Positions 15,974 to 24,606 of a stretch of 64,000 nucleotides of DNA are shown in pieces (position 1 is the first letter of the stretch; each line of letters starts with the position of its first letter). The position numbers and the translations under genes were made by a program. The DNA is from Paenibacillus terrae (GTDB lineage Bacteria > Bacillota > Bacilli > Paenibacillales > Paenibacillaceae): NCBI RefSeq assembly GCF_005217525.1, contig NZ_PNXQ01000016.1, positions 138,877-202,876 of the forward strand, read 5' to 3'. The notes beneath the pieces were generated by a model. The model was not told where the DNA came from, made no database searches, and saw nothing but the letters and a program-made list of their open reading frames with translations.

Positions 15974-16738
15974 ATGACAGACACCAATATTGCGTTGATT
16001 ACAGGGGCAAGCGGCAAAACCGGTAGTCGCATTGCTGCCAGACTTAAGCAGTTTCAGCATCCAGTCCGGTTAGCGGGACTTAGCAACTCGACAAATTTGC
16101 CCGGCTCAGATCATGTACATTTTGATTGGTACGATGAATCAACACATACAAAAGCGTTGACGAATGTAGATAAAGTTTATTTGGTTGTGCCTGTATTAGA
16201 CGTAAATCCCGCCAAAGTCATGATTCCTTTTATTGAAAAAGCCATCCATGAAGGCGTGAAAAGGTTCGTGCTTCTGGGCAGCGCATCTGTCCCTGCGGAT
16301 GGCCCGGTATTCGGACCGGTGCATCAAGCCCTCAGCAATTTAGCTCCTGAGTGGACAGTATTACAGCCATCCTATTTTATGCAGAACTTTACCGAAGGTC
16401 AGCATGTTAGCACCATCAAAAACACCGGCACGATTTATAGTGCGACAGGGGATGGGAGAGTGGGTTTCGTCAGCGCAGATGACATTGCAGAAGTGGGGGT
16501 AAGAGCCCTGATTGACGATAAGCCTCATAACACAGCTCATGTAATCACTGGACCTCATTCGTTGACATATGGTGAAGTTTCTCAGTTGATCGGCCATGTT
16601 ATAGGAAAAACGATTCAGCACATTTGTGCAAACCCATGTAGTCACCTGGAAGTAAATGTAGGGGCGTCTCAAACAGATCTGATAGCCTGGTTGAGACGCC
16701 CTTGTCAGTTGGCGACAGACACTTTACATAATGCTTGA
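15974..16738 (+). CDS. NmrA-type NAD(P)-binding protein, C-terminus probably degenerate
   Basis: The 254-residue product begins with the Rossmann motif LITGASGKTGSRIAARL and continues as an NmrA/HSCARG-type atypical SDR (VKRFVLLGSASVP, WTVLQPSYFMQNF, GRVGFVSADDIAEVGVRAL). These proteins bind NAD(P) and act as redox sensors or quinone reductases. From about residue 215 (after GKTIQHI) the sequence no longer resembles the family and becomes Cys-rich, and the protein is about 30 residues short. The tail runs over a hairpin (16662-16701) and overlaps the end of the convergent gene, so the native 3' end was probably lost. The gene is a likely TetR target. Confidence 0.75.
   Translation: MTDTNIALITGASGKTGSRIAARLKQFQHPVRLAGLSNSTNLPGSDHVHFDWYDESTHTKALTNVDKVYLVVPVLDVNPAKVMIPFIEKAIHEGVKRFVLLGSASVPADGPVFGPVHQALSNLAPEWTVLQPSYFMQNFTEGQHVSTIKNTGTIYSATGDGRVGFVSADDIAEVGVRALIDDKPHNTAHVITGPHSLTYGEVSQLIGHVIGKTIQHICANPCSHLEVNVGASQTDLIAWLRRPCQLATDTLHNA
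16662..16701. other. GC-rich hairpin inside the 3' end of the NmrA-type frame
   Basis: GGGCGTCTCAA and TTGAGACGCCC are exact 11-bp complements with an 18-nt loop. Neither side has a T tract. It lies between two convergent genes where a terminator would be expected. Confidence 0.6.
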
Positions 16739-18445
16739 TGTTACCTTCCAGTTATTGAAATCATAGGTCCGTCTCTCTCTGTCATGAACCAAATTGAGTT
16801 TATTTCCATTATAATTCTGATGCATCCACGGATCATCCAGCAGAGGCCAATTAGCATAATTGACTTCTGCACCCTGAATTTTACGTGAGGTGGCATATAC
16901 GATTTCCATCTCTTTACCTGTTAATGCTTTGTAATAGACCCGGGGATTGGTATCGTTAACACCGCTGAAATCCACTACGGTTTTCGTCAGGACAGCCTCA
17001 GCAAACCAGTCAAGCTCTCTAATGCAAGAACCGCCTGCGTAGTCCATAAGAGGTGCTGTTTCAACAATGACCGCATTTTTTGCCCCGTCACTCCGCAACG
17101 CTCTCTGATAACCTCCGTATTTCCACGATTCCGTGTCATAAGGCCAATCGTAAGGTTGTGCCGTTCTGACAGCCATCAGCATTTTACCTGTATGGAAGAA
17201 TACCCAGCCGTTCCTGTTGAATGGGTCCTGTTCGATCGTTGCTTTGATTCCGTTATATGAAACAGGGCCGTCGATCCATGTATTTGAATTTGTGATATTG
17301 TATACCGCAATGAGTGCACCGTCGTCCTGAAGCACTTCCTCCATATTCGTTCCGCCAATCCAATATTCCGAGTTGGACGGATTCAAGTTAATCGGCTCAC
17401 TGAAGTGTTGCTTCATGAAGAACGTATTTGGTTCGTCACTGTATGTATCTCCCACCCATTTGATGCCCCAACGATGAAGCTGGTTTTGTGCGAGTCGATT
17501 GTCCTTTTGACTGAATACGGCGTAATCCGGGGTGATGTAGCTTGTCTTATACGGTTTGTTACTGTTTCTAGGCATCCGTTCCTTATGTGTGTAAGTTGTA
17601 GAACGGGCTGTCGCTATACTCTTGAAAATGTCTGGTAACTCGTAGTTCGCAACCGTAAATGGAATCGTGGTAAATTTCAGATTGGTTTCATTGCCGAGAT
17701 ATATCGGCTTACGACTGTCTCCAAACAACATCCACAGTAGCACTGCACTCTCATCAAGTGTATATCCCGGCTCTTGCTGCGCATTATAAGTTCTGGCCTG
17801 ACTGGTCACCCAGTACCCATGCAGCCACTCCCCTACGATACTGGCAAAATACCACTCCAACGTCAGTTTGGCCATATTCCGCAATGTCGCATCTTTCAAG
17901 TGTTCGGTAATGAACAATAGCGGTCCTACATGATGGATAAAATATGTTGGGGAGTCGTATTCAAAGTACCCCTGTTTTGTAATTGTGGAAAGTTCGGACA
18001 GCAGATAGCTTCTGGCGATGGTAGCATAATTCACCGGATAATCTGGCCATTCTTCCGCTCCGACAACCCCGACTGCCGCATACATGAGCCGTTGATTTTC
18101 TGTATTTCCCGACAGAGCCGTCCCATCGGCATTCAAAATGTTAAAACTTAGCATTTTTGCTTTTACTTTATCCTTTAATGCGGGGGAGTAATACTCTTTA
18201 TACTTCATATAAGCTTCCATTACGTTAATTCCCCAGAACATGTCTTTGTTTCGATCCAAATGAATGTTGACGTAGGCAAGTCCAGTGCTGATATTTCCTT
18301 TGGAAAATTGCGCCATAGCCGCATAACCACCGACCTTTCGGCCCTGATCATACTCACTATAAGGGTAGCCCAATGCTGCTACATCGTCGATTACGATCTG
18401 TTTGCGCTCCTGTAGTGAGCCTGTTAAAATCTCATTTTTAAACAT
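16724..18445 (-). CDS. unrecognised 573-residue protein, enzyme-like
   Basis: I do not recognise this protein. It has no signal peptide and no membrane segment, so it is probably cytoplasmic. It is rich in Trp, Tyr and Asn, and alternating helical stretches in the first 260 residues (TLEWYFASIVGEWLHGYWVT, YTLDESAVLLWMLFG) followed by beta-rich C-terminal sequence recall polysaccharide lyases or (alpha/alpha)-toroid enzymes with a beta-sandwich domain. This is only a resemblance in layout. The frame extends to a TTG at 18484, but GGGGAG stands 11 bases before the ATG at 18445. Its 3' end overlaps that of the NmrA-type frame by 15 bp. Confidence 0.75.
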   Translation of the reverse strand: MFKNEILTGSLQERKQIVIDDVAALGYPYSEYDQGRKVGGYAAMAQFSKGNISTGLAYVNIHLDRNKDMFWGINVMEAYMKYKEYYSPALKDKVKAKMLSFNILNADGTALSGNTENQRLMYAAVGVVGAEEWPDYPVNYATIARSYLLSELSTITKQGYFEYDSPTYFIHHVGPLLFITEHLKDATLRNMAKLTLEWYFASIVGEWLHGYWVTSQARTYNAQQEPGYTLDESAVLLWMLFGDSRKPIYLGNETNLKFTTIPFTVANYELPDIFKSIATARSTTYTHKERMPRNSNKPYKTSYITPDYAVFSQKDNRLAQNQLHRWGIKWVGDTYSDEPNTFFMKQHFSEPINLNPSNSEYWIGGTNMEEVLQDDGALIAVYNITNSNTWIDGPVSYNGIKATIEQDPFNRNGWVFFHTGKMLMAVRTAQPYDWPYDTESWKYGGYQRALRSDGAKNAVIVETAPLMDYAGGSCIRELDWFAEAVLTKTVVDFSGVNDTNPRVYYKALTGKEMEIVYATSRKIQGAEVNYANWPLLDDPWMHQNYNGNKLNLVHDRERRTYDFNNWKVTSSIM

Positions 18446-18666
18446 AATTAAAGCCACTCCCCTGATAATGGAATAATAGCGCAAAAATAGTGTAAATTTA
18501 GTGATGTGAGAGAAAGAAAAACCTGAACATAAATTTGGCTGATAATTGCGAATTTTAATTGTTAGAAGAGATTATTTGTTGTAATTATAAGATGTTTGGT
18601 TATTAATCTCAATATTTTTACTATATTTTTATTGTGAAAATATAGCATTAGAATCAAGATGAAATC

Positions 18667-18698
18667 TACCCGGGATTATTCCGGCTATGTCCCGGGTA
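18667..18698. terminator. hairpin downstream of the first four-repeat membrane gene
   Basis: TACCCGGGA and TCCCGGGTA form a perfect 9-bp stem with a 14-nt loop. It follows the membrane gene on the minus strand, but the T tract is poor on that strand and better on the plus strand (GTTTTCTTC). The remaining 220 bp up to the 573-residue gene is AT-rich and shows nothing else. Confidence 0.45.
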
Positions 18699-18724
18699 CG
18701 TTTTCTTCTATGCTTTTTAGCTGA

Positions 18725-19561
18725 TTATGATGATGGTTGGGTTTGATCTATTCCGGATTTCGTCAGGTAGATCACCAAGGTTAAAATAGTTACGAGAAAA
18801 ATCACGCTGGTTCCGGCCGTACCCAGGCCGAGTCCGCCATCGGTGTGAGATTGTGACAGATAATCCCCAAGAGAGGCGCCGAGAGGCCGGGTCACAATGT
18901 ACGCCATCCAGAAGGACCACACGGCATTGAATTTAAACCGATAGCGGGCAATCGTTACGATACCAATCAGTGAAGCAAACATAAGCGCTGACCTCCAATA
19001 ACCTAAGTCAAGGCCCTCTGATATAAGATCACCAGCCGCTGTACCCAAGGCAAAGGTAAAGAATATCGTTGCCCAGTAGAATATTTCACGCTTGGTCGTG
19101 TAAATAGAATGAATGGATAATGTTTTCTCGCTCCCATACCAAATCGTAAAAGTCACCAGGAGAGCAAGGGCAAAGACAGTCGTGGTAACTTGCAGCGAGA
19201 TCCCTATGTGGTCCACAAGGTTATCTGAGACAAGCGTGCCCACAACACTGATGAGAGTCACCACGAGCCAGTAGATTCCAGGTATATATTTGCGCGACCT
19301 GAACTGAAATAGAAGTGTGACGAGTAAGAGAACAACCATGACCACAGTTGTACGAGTCAAGCCCCAATGCAAATTAAAGTTAAGAAAGTCGGCAGCGGTT
19401 TCTCCCACGGTCGTCGTCATAATCTTAATAATCCAAAACAAAATGGTGACCTCCGGCACCTTGTTTAGCATTTTGCGGATTATGGATATGTTCGCCGTCT
19501 CCTCCGTGGAAATGGAGAGACTTTCGCTTTTCATGTTCTGATCCTGTTCCTCTTTTTTCAT
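18725..19561 (-). CDS. COG4705-type membrane protein with four internal repeats (copy 1)
   Basis: A 278-residue protein with a polar N-terminal tail of about 30 residues and eight or so hydrophobic segments. Four repeats each carry a Gly-x-x-x-x-Asp type motif in a membrane context: TTTVGETAADFL (about 49-60), VVGTLVSDNLVD, LGTAAGDLISEGL and RPLGASLGDYLS. This layout fits the uncharacterised COG4705 membrane-anchored family. The repeated acidic motif suggests a cation or small-solute path, which is inference. The ATG follows GGAGG. A second copy, without the polar tail, lies at 23685-24440. Confidence 0.8.
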   Translation of the reverse strand: MKKEEQDQNMKSESLSISTEETANISIIRKMLNKVPEVTILFWIIKIMTTTVGETAADFLNFNLHWGLTRTTVVMVVLLLVTLLFQFRSRKYIPGIYWLVVTLISVVGTLVSDNLVDHIGISLQVTTTVFALALLVTFTIWYGSEKTLSIHSIYTTKREIFYWATIFFTFALGTAAGDLISEGLDLGYWRSALMFASLIGIVTIARYRFKFNAVWSFWMAYIVTRPLGASLGDYLSQSHTDGGLGLGTAGTSVIFLVTILTLVIYLTKSGIDQTQPSS

Positions 19562-19838
19562 TGATAATCCTCCTCATGTTCTGGGGAACCTATTTAGATA
19601 CTTGTCCCTCCTGAACAATGTACATAAAGAACATGAAACGATAGTGAGAATTACATGTGAAAAAACATAGAACATTTAAGCTTAGATTAGAAACTGATTA
19701 GGAATGAGGGACTTCAATGTATTCAATGCTCCATCTAGGGAAGGAAGAAAATCAACCTGCAGATGGACTCCAAAGCGACTGCTATGGGTTAAACTGGCTA
19801 CGTGCAGCTGAGAAAAATAAGGAATGTGGGGGGAGAAC

Positions 19839-20285
19839 ATGGGCAGCTATGTCATCATTTTGGTTATCGTCGTTTTTTTAATGCTAAAAGAGAAAGAAAT
19901 TCGCCCGTCCCGTTTATGGATCACACCAGCGTTGTTCGCGTATCTAACTTTTTCAAGCATGACCGGAAACACCCTGACAGCAGGAAGCTTCTTTCTGTAC
20001 TCGATTTGTTTGCTTGTTGGGCTTGCTATCGGCGCATGGAGAGGGAAGCTGGATAAGGTTCGAATCCATCCTGTAACCGGAAAAGCAACCTCTCAAGGCT
20101 CCATTGCCGGGGTTATTCTTTTCATAGTAGTTATGCTTCTTCGTGTATTGGCGGGTTCACGGGGAGCACATCATACTTTTCTGTCTTTAAGCACGGCTCT
20201 CTTATTTATTCCGTTGGGCAGTGTCATTGCACGTCGATATTTCATTTATCTAAAGTACAAGCAATTGCTGGGACAACGCAGTTAG
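19839..20285 (+). CDS. CcdC-like (DUF1453) membrane protein
   Basis: A 148-residue protein with four hydrophobic segments (MGSYVIILVIVVFLML at the start) and the polar loop GKLDKVRIHPVTGKATSQGS, which fits the CcdC/DUF1453 family. The ATG at 19839 follows GGGGGGAG. It sits 65 bp before a histidine kinase/regulator pair of the DesKR type and is probably cotranscribed; similar CcdC-kinase-regulator cassettes are common in Bacilli. Upstream, 19562-19838 holds the divergent promoters and no other gene. Confidence 0.8.
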   Translation: MGSYVIILVIVVFLMLKEKEIRPSRLWITPALFAYLTFSSMTGNTLTAGSFFLYSICLLVGLAIGAWRGKLDKVRIHPVTGKATSQGSIAGVILFIVVMLLRVLAGSRGAHHTFLSLSTALLFIPLGSVIARRYFIYLKYKQLLGQRS

Positions 20286-20350
20286 GTATTAGGGATGACC
20301 AGCTGCTATAATCTGAGCAGTAAAAGAAAATAATGGAGAAGGTGTCACCA

Positions 20351-21607
20351 ATGAAAATGTCACCTATGCCGATTCAACAAAAGCTGGCGGTGCTTTGGCA
20401 ATATATAATGGCCCACTCCCGAAACATGATTTTAAGCCTGATTTTGTTATATGCTCTTGCAGGAATGCTCAACACGTCTTCATTATGGAGCGCGATGGCA
20501 GGTCTGTTATTAGGAATCGTCTATCTGGTTTTGCTTTGGAGCGCAAAGTGGTTACTTCATAGCGGAAAACGAACGATTGCTGTCATTGGAATCTGGATGT
20601 TAACAGCCTTTTATTGGATAGCGTTCGATGCGGGTGAATTGGTGTTTGCCCTGCTTTGCTATCTCATTGCTTATATCGTACTGCGATTGCCAATCCTGGT
20701 CTCTGTTCTACTGACCCTCACGATCATTACAGCGGATGCAGCCATTCTCCACATGCAGCATGTGTACTCAAGTGATATTATTGCGTATTCCGTAATGCAT
20801 GCAGGTATATACATCCTATTCTGGGGAACGAGGATCAAGCGGGAAGCCGCCGAAACGAGCAAACGGCATTATGAGCAATTGCGGGAAGTTCATGCGGAAT
20901 TAGAGGATGCCCACCTTGAGCTTCAAGAAACGCATCGTGAACTGGAGTCGGCTACGAATCGTTTATTGCATTTTGCAGTCCTGGAAGAACGAAGCCGGAT
21001 ATCGCATGATCTTCATGATAGCATCGGACATGGATTAACCTCCGTCATTGTTCAGCTTCAGGCATTGCCTTATATGATGAAAATGGATGCTGTTGAAGCC
21101 GAGACAGCTTTACGGACCGTTTTGGAGGTGGCACGCGGCTGTCTTCAGGAGGTGCGTTTCGTCGTTCACCAGATGTCCATCGATAAAACGGGGCTTGGTC
21201 TGATTGCTCTGCGAAGTTTGGTTAAGCAAGTTCAAGAGCAGGTCGAATTTCATATCAGCTTCTCTGTAAATGGACGAACTGGAAAATGGGAATCTACCAT
21301 ATCCGAATTACTGTATCGGATTCTTCAGGAGGCACTCACCAATGTTATTCGGCATGCGCAAGCGTCCCGGGTTGATATTACAGTCTCAGATCATACAGGG
21401 AAATTGACTATGATCGTAACCGATAATGGAGGATGGACAGGGGCTGATCAGAATTATTCAGGTTTTGGGCTTTCAGGCATAAAGGCACGGTGCGAACGGG
21501 CAGGGGGATCTTTAAAGATTCTAACGGCTGAGCCGCATGGAATGAAGCTCGTGATTCAGGTGCCGATGGCCCTTGGGAAAACTGAAATGAAGGGTGAAGA
21601 GGAATGA
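20351..21607 (+). CDS. sensor histidine kinase, NarL-partner (DesK-like)
   Basis: About 418 residues: six hydrophobic segments in the first 160 residues, a coiled-coil linker rich in Glu (REVHAELEDAHLELQETHRE), a HisKA_3 domain with the phospho-His in RISHDLHDSIGHGLTS, and an ATPase domain (ALTNVIRHAQAS, VTDNGG, GFGLSGIKARCERAGG). The longer frame starts at 20333 without a ribosome binding site; ATG 20351 has AAGGTG six bases before it. Membrane-embedded sensors of this type often monitor membrane or envelope state. It overlaps the regulator gene by four bases. Confidence 0.92.
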   Translation: MKMSPMPIQQKLAVLWQYIMAHSRNMILSLILLYALAGMLNTSSLWSAMAGLLLGIVYLVLLWSAKWLLHSGKRTIAVIGIWMLTAFYWIAFDAGELVFALLCYLIAYIVLRLPILVSVLLTLTIITADAAILHMQHVYSSDIIAYSVMHAGIYILFWGTRIKREAAETSKRHYEQLREVHAELEDAHLELQETHRELESATNRLLHFAVLEERSRISHDLHDSIGHGLTSVIVQLQALPYMMKMDAVEAETALRTVLEVARGCLQEVRFVVHQMSIDKTGLGLIALRSLVKQVQEQVEFHISFSVNGRTGKWESTISELLYRILQEALTNVIRHAQASRVDITVSDHTGKLTMIVTDNGGWTGADQNYSGFGLSGIKARCERAGGSLKILTAEPHGMKLVIQVPMALGKTEMKGEEE

Positions 21608-22278
21608 CAGGACCATTGATCCGGGTAATCCTTGTGGACGATCAGTATTTGGTCCGGCATGGTTTACGATTTATTATTAACGCTCAGGAAGATATGGAAG
21701 TAGCGGGTGAAGCATCAGGCGGTCGCGAAGCGGTCGAACTGGCGAAACACGTCCGGCCACATGTGGTGCTGATGGATGTTCAAATGTCAGAAGGGGGAGG
21801 AATTGAAGCAACCCGTGACATTATAGACGCTATACCGGATTGCAAAGTTGTCATTCTGACCACATTCGATCAAGAGGATTATGTGTATGATGGCATCCGT
21901 GCGGGAGCAGTAGGGTATTTACTAAAGGACGCGGCACCTGATGAACTTGTTGATGCGGTTCGGGCAGCCAGCCGGGGAGAAGCGATCTTCAGAACTGCGA
22001 TTGCCGCCAAAGTCATTGGGAAGGCCATTCGTTCAGCACATGACTTTCGGGCACCAGATCAGATATCAGTTACTATGCCGCCTGAACCATTTACAGATAG
22101 GGAACTGGAAGTTTTGCAACAGATGGCTTACGGATTACGTAACGAAGAGATCGCCGCCAGGCTTTATATCGGTGAGAGCACGGTTAAGACACATGTTCAT
22201 CGAATCCTTCAAAAATGCGCGGTCGAAGACCGCACGCAAGCGGTTGTATTTGCCATTCGTAACGGAATTGTAAAGTAG
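21604..22278 (+). CDS. NarL/LuxR-family response regulator
   Basis: A 224-residue regulator with receiver domain (VILVDDQYLVRHGL, phospho-Asp in HVVLMDVQMSEGGG, Lys in GYLLKDAAPDEL) and a LuxR helix-turn-helix (FTDRELEVLQQMAYGLRNEE, YIGESTVKTHVHRILQKC). It is the partner of the kinase encoded upstream. Targets are usually an ABC transporter encoded next to such pairs; here an IS element begins 35 bp after the stop codon and no transporter follows. Confidence 0.94.
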   Translation: MTGPLIRVILVDDQYLVRHGLRFIINAQEDMEVAGEASGGREAVELAKHVRPHVVLMDVQMSEGGGIEATRDIIDAIPDCKVVILTTFDQEDYVYDGIRAGAVGYLLKDAAPDELVDAVRAASRGEAIFRTAIAAKVIGKAIRSAHDFRAPDQISVTMPPEPFTDRELEVLQQMAYGLRNEEIAARLYIGESTVKTHVHRILQKCAVEDRTQAVVFAIRNGIVK

Positions 22279-22313
22279 ATAAACACGGGATGAGTTTGAT
22301 TTTATACAGTAAA

Positions 22314-23107
22314 TCAGACAACTTTTTTAAGGGCTTTTTGGCGATACTGAACAGGCGTCATATAGTCTAAGGTTCCATGGATGTGATGCTTGTTGAACCC
22401 GTTGACGTATTCGTATAGTTCGAGTTCCAAGTGACGAAGGCTCTGGAAGTTCATCTGGTTCACAAACTCTGTTTTCATGATCTTGTAGGTGGCTTCAGCC
22501 ACAGCGTTGTCGTACGGACAGCCTTTCATACTTAGCGATCGACCGATTTCAAACGTCTCCAGAAGCTCGTCCATCTTTTGATTTTTGAACTCACTGCCAC
22601 GGTCGGTATGAAGCCATTGAATCTGATGTAATCACCCTTAACGGTCGCGAAGGCACGGGTAATCAGAGCAGCGTCCTTGTTCGGGCCTGCACTATGACCA
22701 ATGATTTCTCGATTAAACAGATCCACCAGCACACAAATGTAATGCCATCGGTTCTGGATTTTCACATACGTCAAATCACTGACGACGAAGCGTTTAGCTT
22801 CCGTTTGCTCAAACTCCTGCTTCAAAACATTCGCTGTCGTTGCTTCGTTACATGATGTTTTATGGGGCTTATATTGTGCCACCATGTAGGTGGAAACGAG
22901 CCCTTGCTCTTTCATGATGCGGCCCATGCGACGTCTGGAGACGATCAACCCACGCTCATGGAGCTTCACTTTGATCTTGCGTGTGCCGTAGGCTTTTCGA
23001 TTCTTGTGAAAGATATCCACAATAGCTTCGGTGACATCGTCTTCAGTGGCTCGTTCTTGGGCGTCATAATAAAATGTACTTCTTGCAATTTGTAGGACGT
23101 CACACAT
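22314..23107 (-). pseudogene. IS3-family transposase orfB, frameshifted
   Basis: Two overlapping frames (22532-23107 and 22314-22574) together make a complete IS3 catalytic protein: RSTFYYDAQE, the first Asp in VVSDLTYVK, the second in LHTDRGSEFKN and the Glu of the DDE triad in DNAVAEATYKIMKTEF. The break lies at about 22631: the sequence GGTGATTACATCAG would restore a normal DLHQIQWLHTDRG reading if one T were added to the TT run. The gene is therefore inactivated by a one-base deletion, or the sequence has an error. In IS3 elements this product is made by frameshifting from orfA. Confidence 0.88.
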
Positions 23108-23148
23108 GGCTGATACCGAGTATTTATCCCGATTATTCTGGATGATAG

Positions 23149-23433
23149 CTACTTTCGTCCCATGATCAGCGCGGCTTGCTTTAAAATATCCACTTCCATT
23201 TTCAGACGCTGGTTCTCTTTTTGCAAAGCGATCAGCTCATTTTCTTCTGATGAGCGATTGTCCTTCTCTTTGAAGGAACCTGTCGCCTGAGCTTGTTTGA
23301 TCCAGCGGTCTAAAGCTGAGGCTGTGAGGCCATATTCCTCCACAAGGGCTGCTCTGGATTTCCCATTTTCATAGAGTCCCACCATTTGTTTTTTGAATTC
23401 TGCTGTAAAGGTACGTCGTTGTTGTTTTGGCAT
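23149..23433 (-). CDS. IS3-family transposase orfA
   Basis: A 94-residue DNA-binding protein with helix-turn-helix KQMVGLYENGKSRAALVEEYGLTASALDRWIK (about residues 15-46) and a C-terminal leucine zipper (LIALQKENQRLKMEVDILKQ). It ends MGRK; a -1 shift in the last codons leads into the orfB frame (GTKVAIIQNNRDKY), consistent with programmed frameshifting near the sequence GACGAAAGTAG. Confidence 0.9.
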   Translation of the reverse strand: MPKQQRRTFTAEFKKQMVGLYENGKSRAALVEEYGLTASALDRWIKQAQATGSFKEKDNRSSEENELIALQKENQRLKMEVDILKQAALIMGRK

Positions 23434-23606
23434 TGTAGAGATTCGCTCCTTAACATGATAGGTTTATTCTACAAGCCCTTATTTTTTCTGTCCAACTTAG
23501 CTTAAAGAGTGGATACAAGATTCGCAAACGTCATTACCGAAGCAACTCCTGTGACGATGACCGATAGTCCGGGCAGTACACCCCGGAATATTCGTATTTA
23601 GAGTAA

Positions 23607-23645
23607 GAAAAGACGCCAAGCCGGTCATGCTCAAAGGCTTAGCGT
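23607..23645 (-). terminator. terminator after the second four-repeat membrane gene
   Basis: On the minus strand ACGCTAAGCC pairs with GGCTTGGCGT (one mismatch) and is followed by CTTTTCTT. It lies 40 bp after the stop codon of the membrane gene. The 110 bp between it and the IS end encodes no complete gene. Confidence 0.6.
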
Positions 23646-23684
23646 ATATTTTCGTTAAAATGTTGGCGGGACCCCGTTAAATGA

Positions 23685-24440
23685 TTAACTTGCGTTTAAC
23701 TCTGGTGTTTGTTTCATTTTAGAAGCATTTAGAGTAGTATAGATAATTAAAGCTATAAGAATTGTAACCAGTACCAGCGAAGATCCCATAGTCCCTAAAT
23801 CCAATCCTCCCTTTGCGTGGGATTTGGTAAGAAGGTCTCCAAATGTCGCTCCAAAAGGACGTGTTAATACAAATGCTAGCCAGAACAGAAATACTCGTGA
23901 AATATTTGTGAAATAAGTTAATAGTAGAATAATACCCAGCAAGCTACCTATTAAAACCGCTCCTCCTACAAAACCAAGACCGGAACTATCCGCCAGAAAA
24001 TCACCTAAAGCAGTACCTAAAGTGTTTGAGAACAAGATGGCAATCCAATAAATCAATTCTACTTTCCGTGTAGTAATATTATTGACGTTCAATGATCGCT
24101 CACTAAAATACCAAAATGAAAAAATGGCTAACAATATACATACTAAAATTAATGATCCCGTTGCATAACCCAACCCTAGGCTACGATCCATGTAGTCAGA
24201 CATGGTCGTGCCAGCAGTGCTCGTTGTAAGAATTACAGTCCAATAAAGAAATGGATGGTACTTCTTAGAATAAAGTTGAAAAATAAGACTAATTAAAAAA
24301 ACACTAAACAAAATCATGGAACTAATGGCATAGCCTACATTAAGGGTTTGTGACAATAAGTCACCTGCGGTTTCACCCAGCGTAGTAGCGCAAATCTTCA
24401 TAATCCAAAAAAAGGCCGTGACTTGTGCAATTTTTTGCAT
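23685..24440 (-). CDS. COG4705-type membrane protein with four internal repeats (copy 2)
   Basis: A 251-residue paralogue of the gene at 18725-19561. The same four motifs recur: TTLGETAGDLLSQ (about 16-28), SAGTTMSDYMDR-like sequence (STAGTTMSDYMDRSLGLG), NTLGTALGDFLADSSGLG and RPFGATFGDLLTKSHAKGG. It lacks the polar N-terminal tail of copy 1. Base composition is more AT-rich than copy 1, so the two are probably not a recent tandem duplication. Function unknown; the conserved Gly/Asp motifs inside membrane segments suggest a transport or sensing role. Confidence 0.8.
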   Translation of the reverse strand: MQKIAQVTAFFWIMKICATTLGETAGDLLSQTLNVGYAISSMILFSVFLISLIFQLYSKKYHPFLYWTVILTTSTAGTTMSDYMDRSLGLGYATGSLILVCILLAIFSFWYFSERSLNVNNITTRKVELIYWIAILFSNTLGTALGDFLADSSGLGFVGGAVLIGSLLGIILLLTYFTNISRVFLFWLAFVLTRPFGATFGDLLTKSHAKGGLDLGTMGSSLVLVTILIALIIYTTLNASKMKQTPELNAS

Positions 24441-24606
24441 CTTTCATTTCTCACTCCCCGAATTTTAATAGCCTTTTATTTTTATAAAGTGCTATTTGCT
24501 TTAATATATTCGGAGATAATTAAATTCACATTAGAAAGCAGTAAGAAATGCATGAGGATATGCTTTTTTCTGAGAGCATGGACAAGACGCACATTCACCG
24601 AATTCT

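Larger units (their letters stand above)
22314..23494 (-). mobile_element. IS3-family insertion sequence, degenerate
   Basis: The element is about 1181 bp with orfA and a broken orfB on the minus strand. The ends are related inverted repeats: TCAGACAACTTTTTTAAGGG reading in from 22314 and TGGACAGAAAAAATAAGGGC reading in from 23494 on the other strand. The orfB stop codon lies inside one end, as usual for IS3 members. I found no matching target duplication: GTAAA on the left and ACTTA on the right. The orfB frameshift should make the copy inactive by itself. Confidence 0.85.

Noticed and set aside
16662-16701. Intrinsic terminator between the NmrA-type gene and its convergent neighbour
   Set aside because: The stem is strong, but neither strand has a T tract after it, so I list it only as a hairpin.
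20970-21607. Possibility that the GHKL region of the DesK-like kinase is a separate gene
   Set aside because: The frame is continuous with the membrane domain, and no internal start with a binding site was seen.
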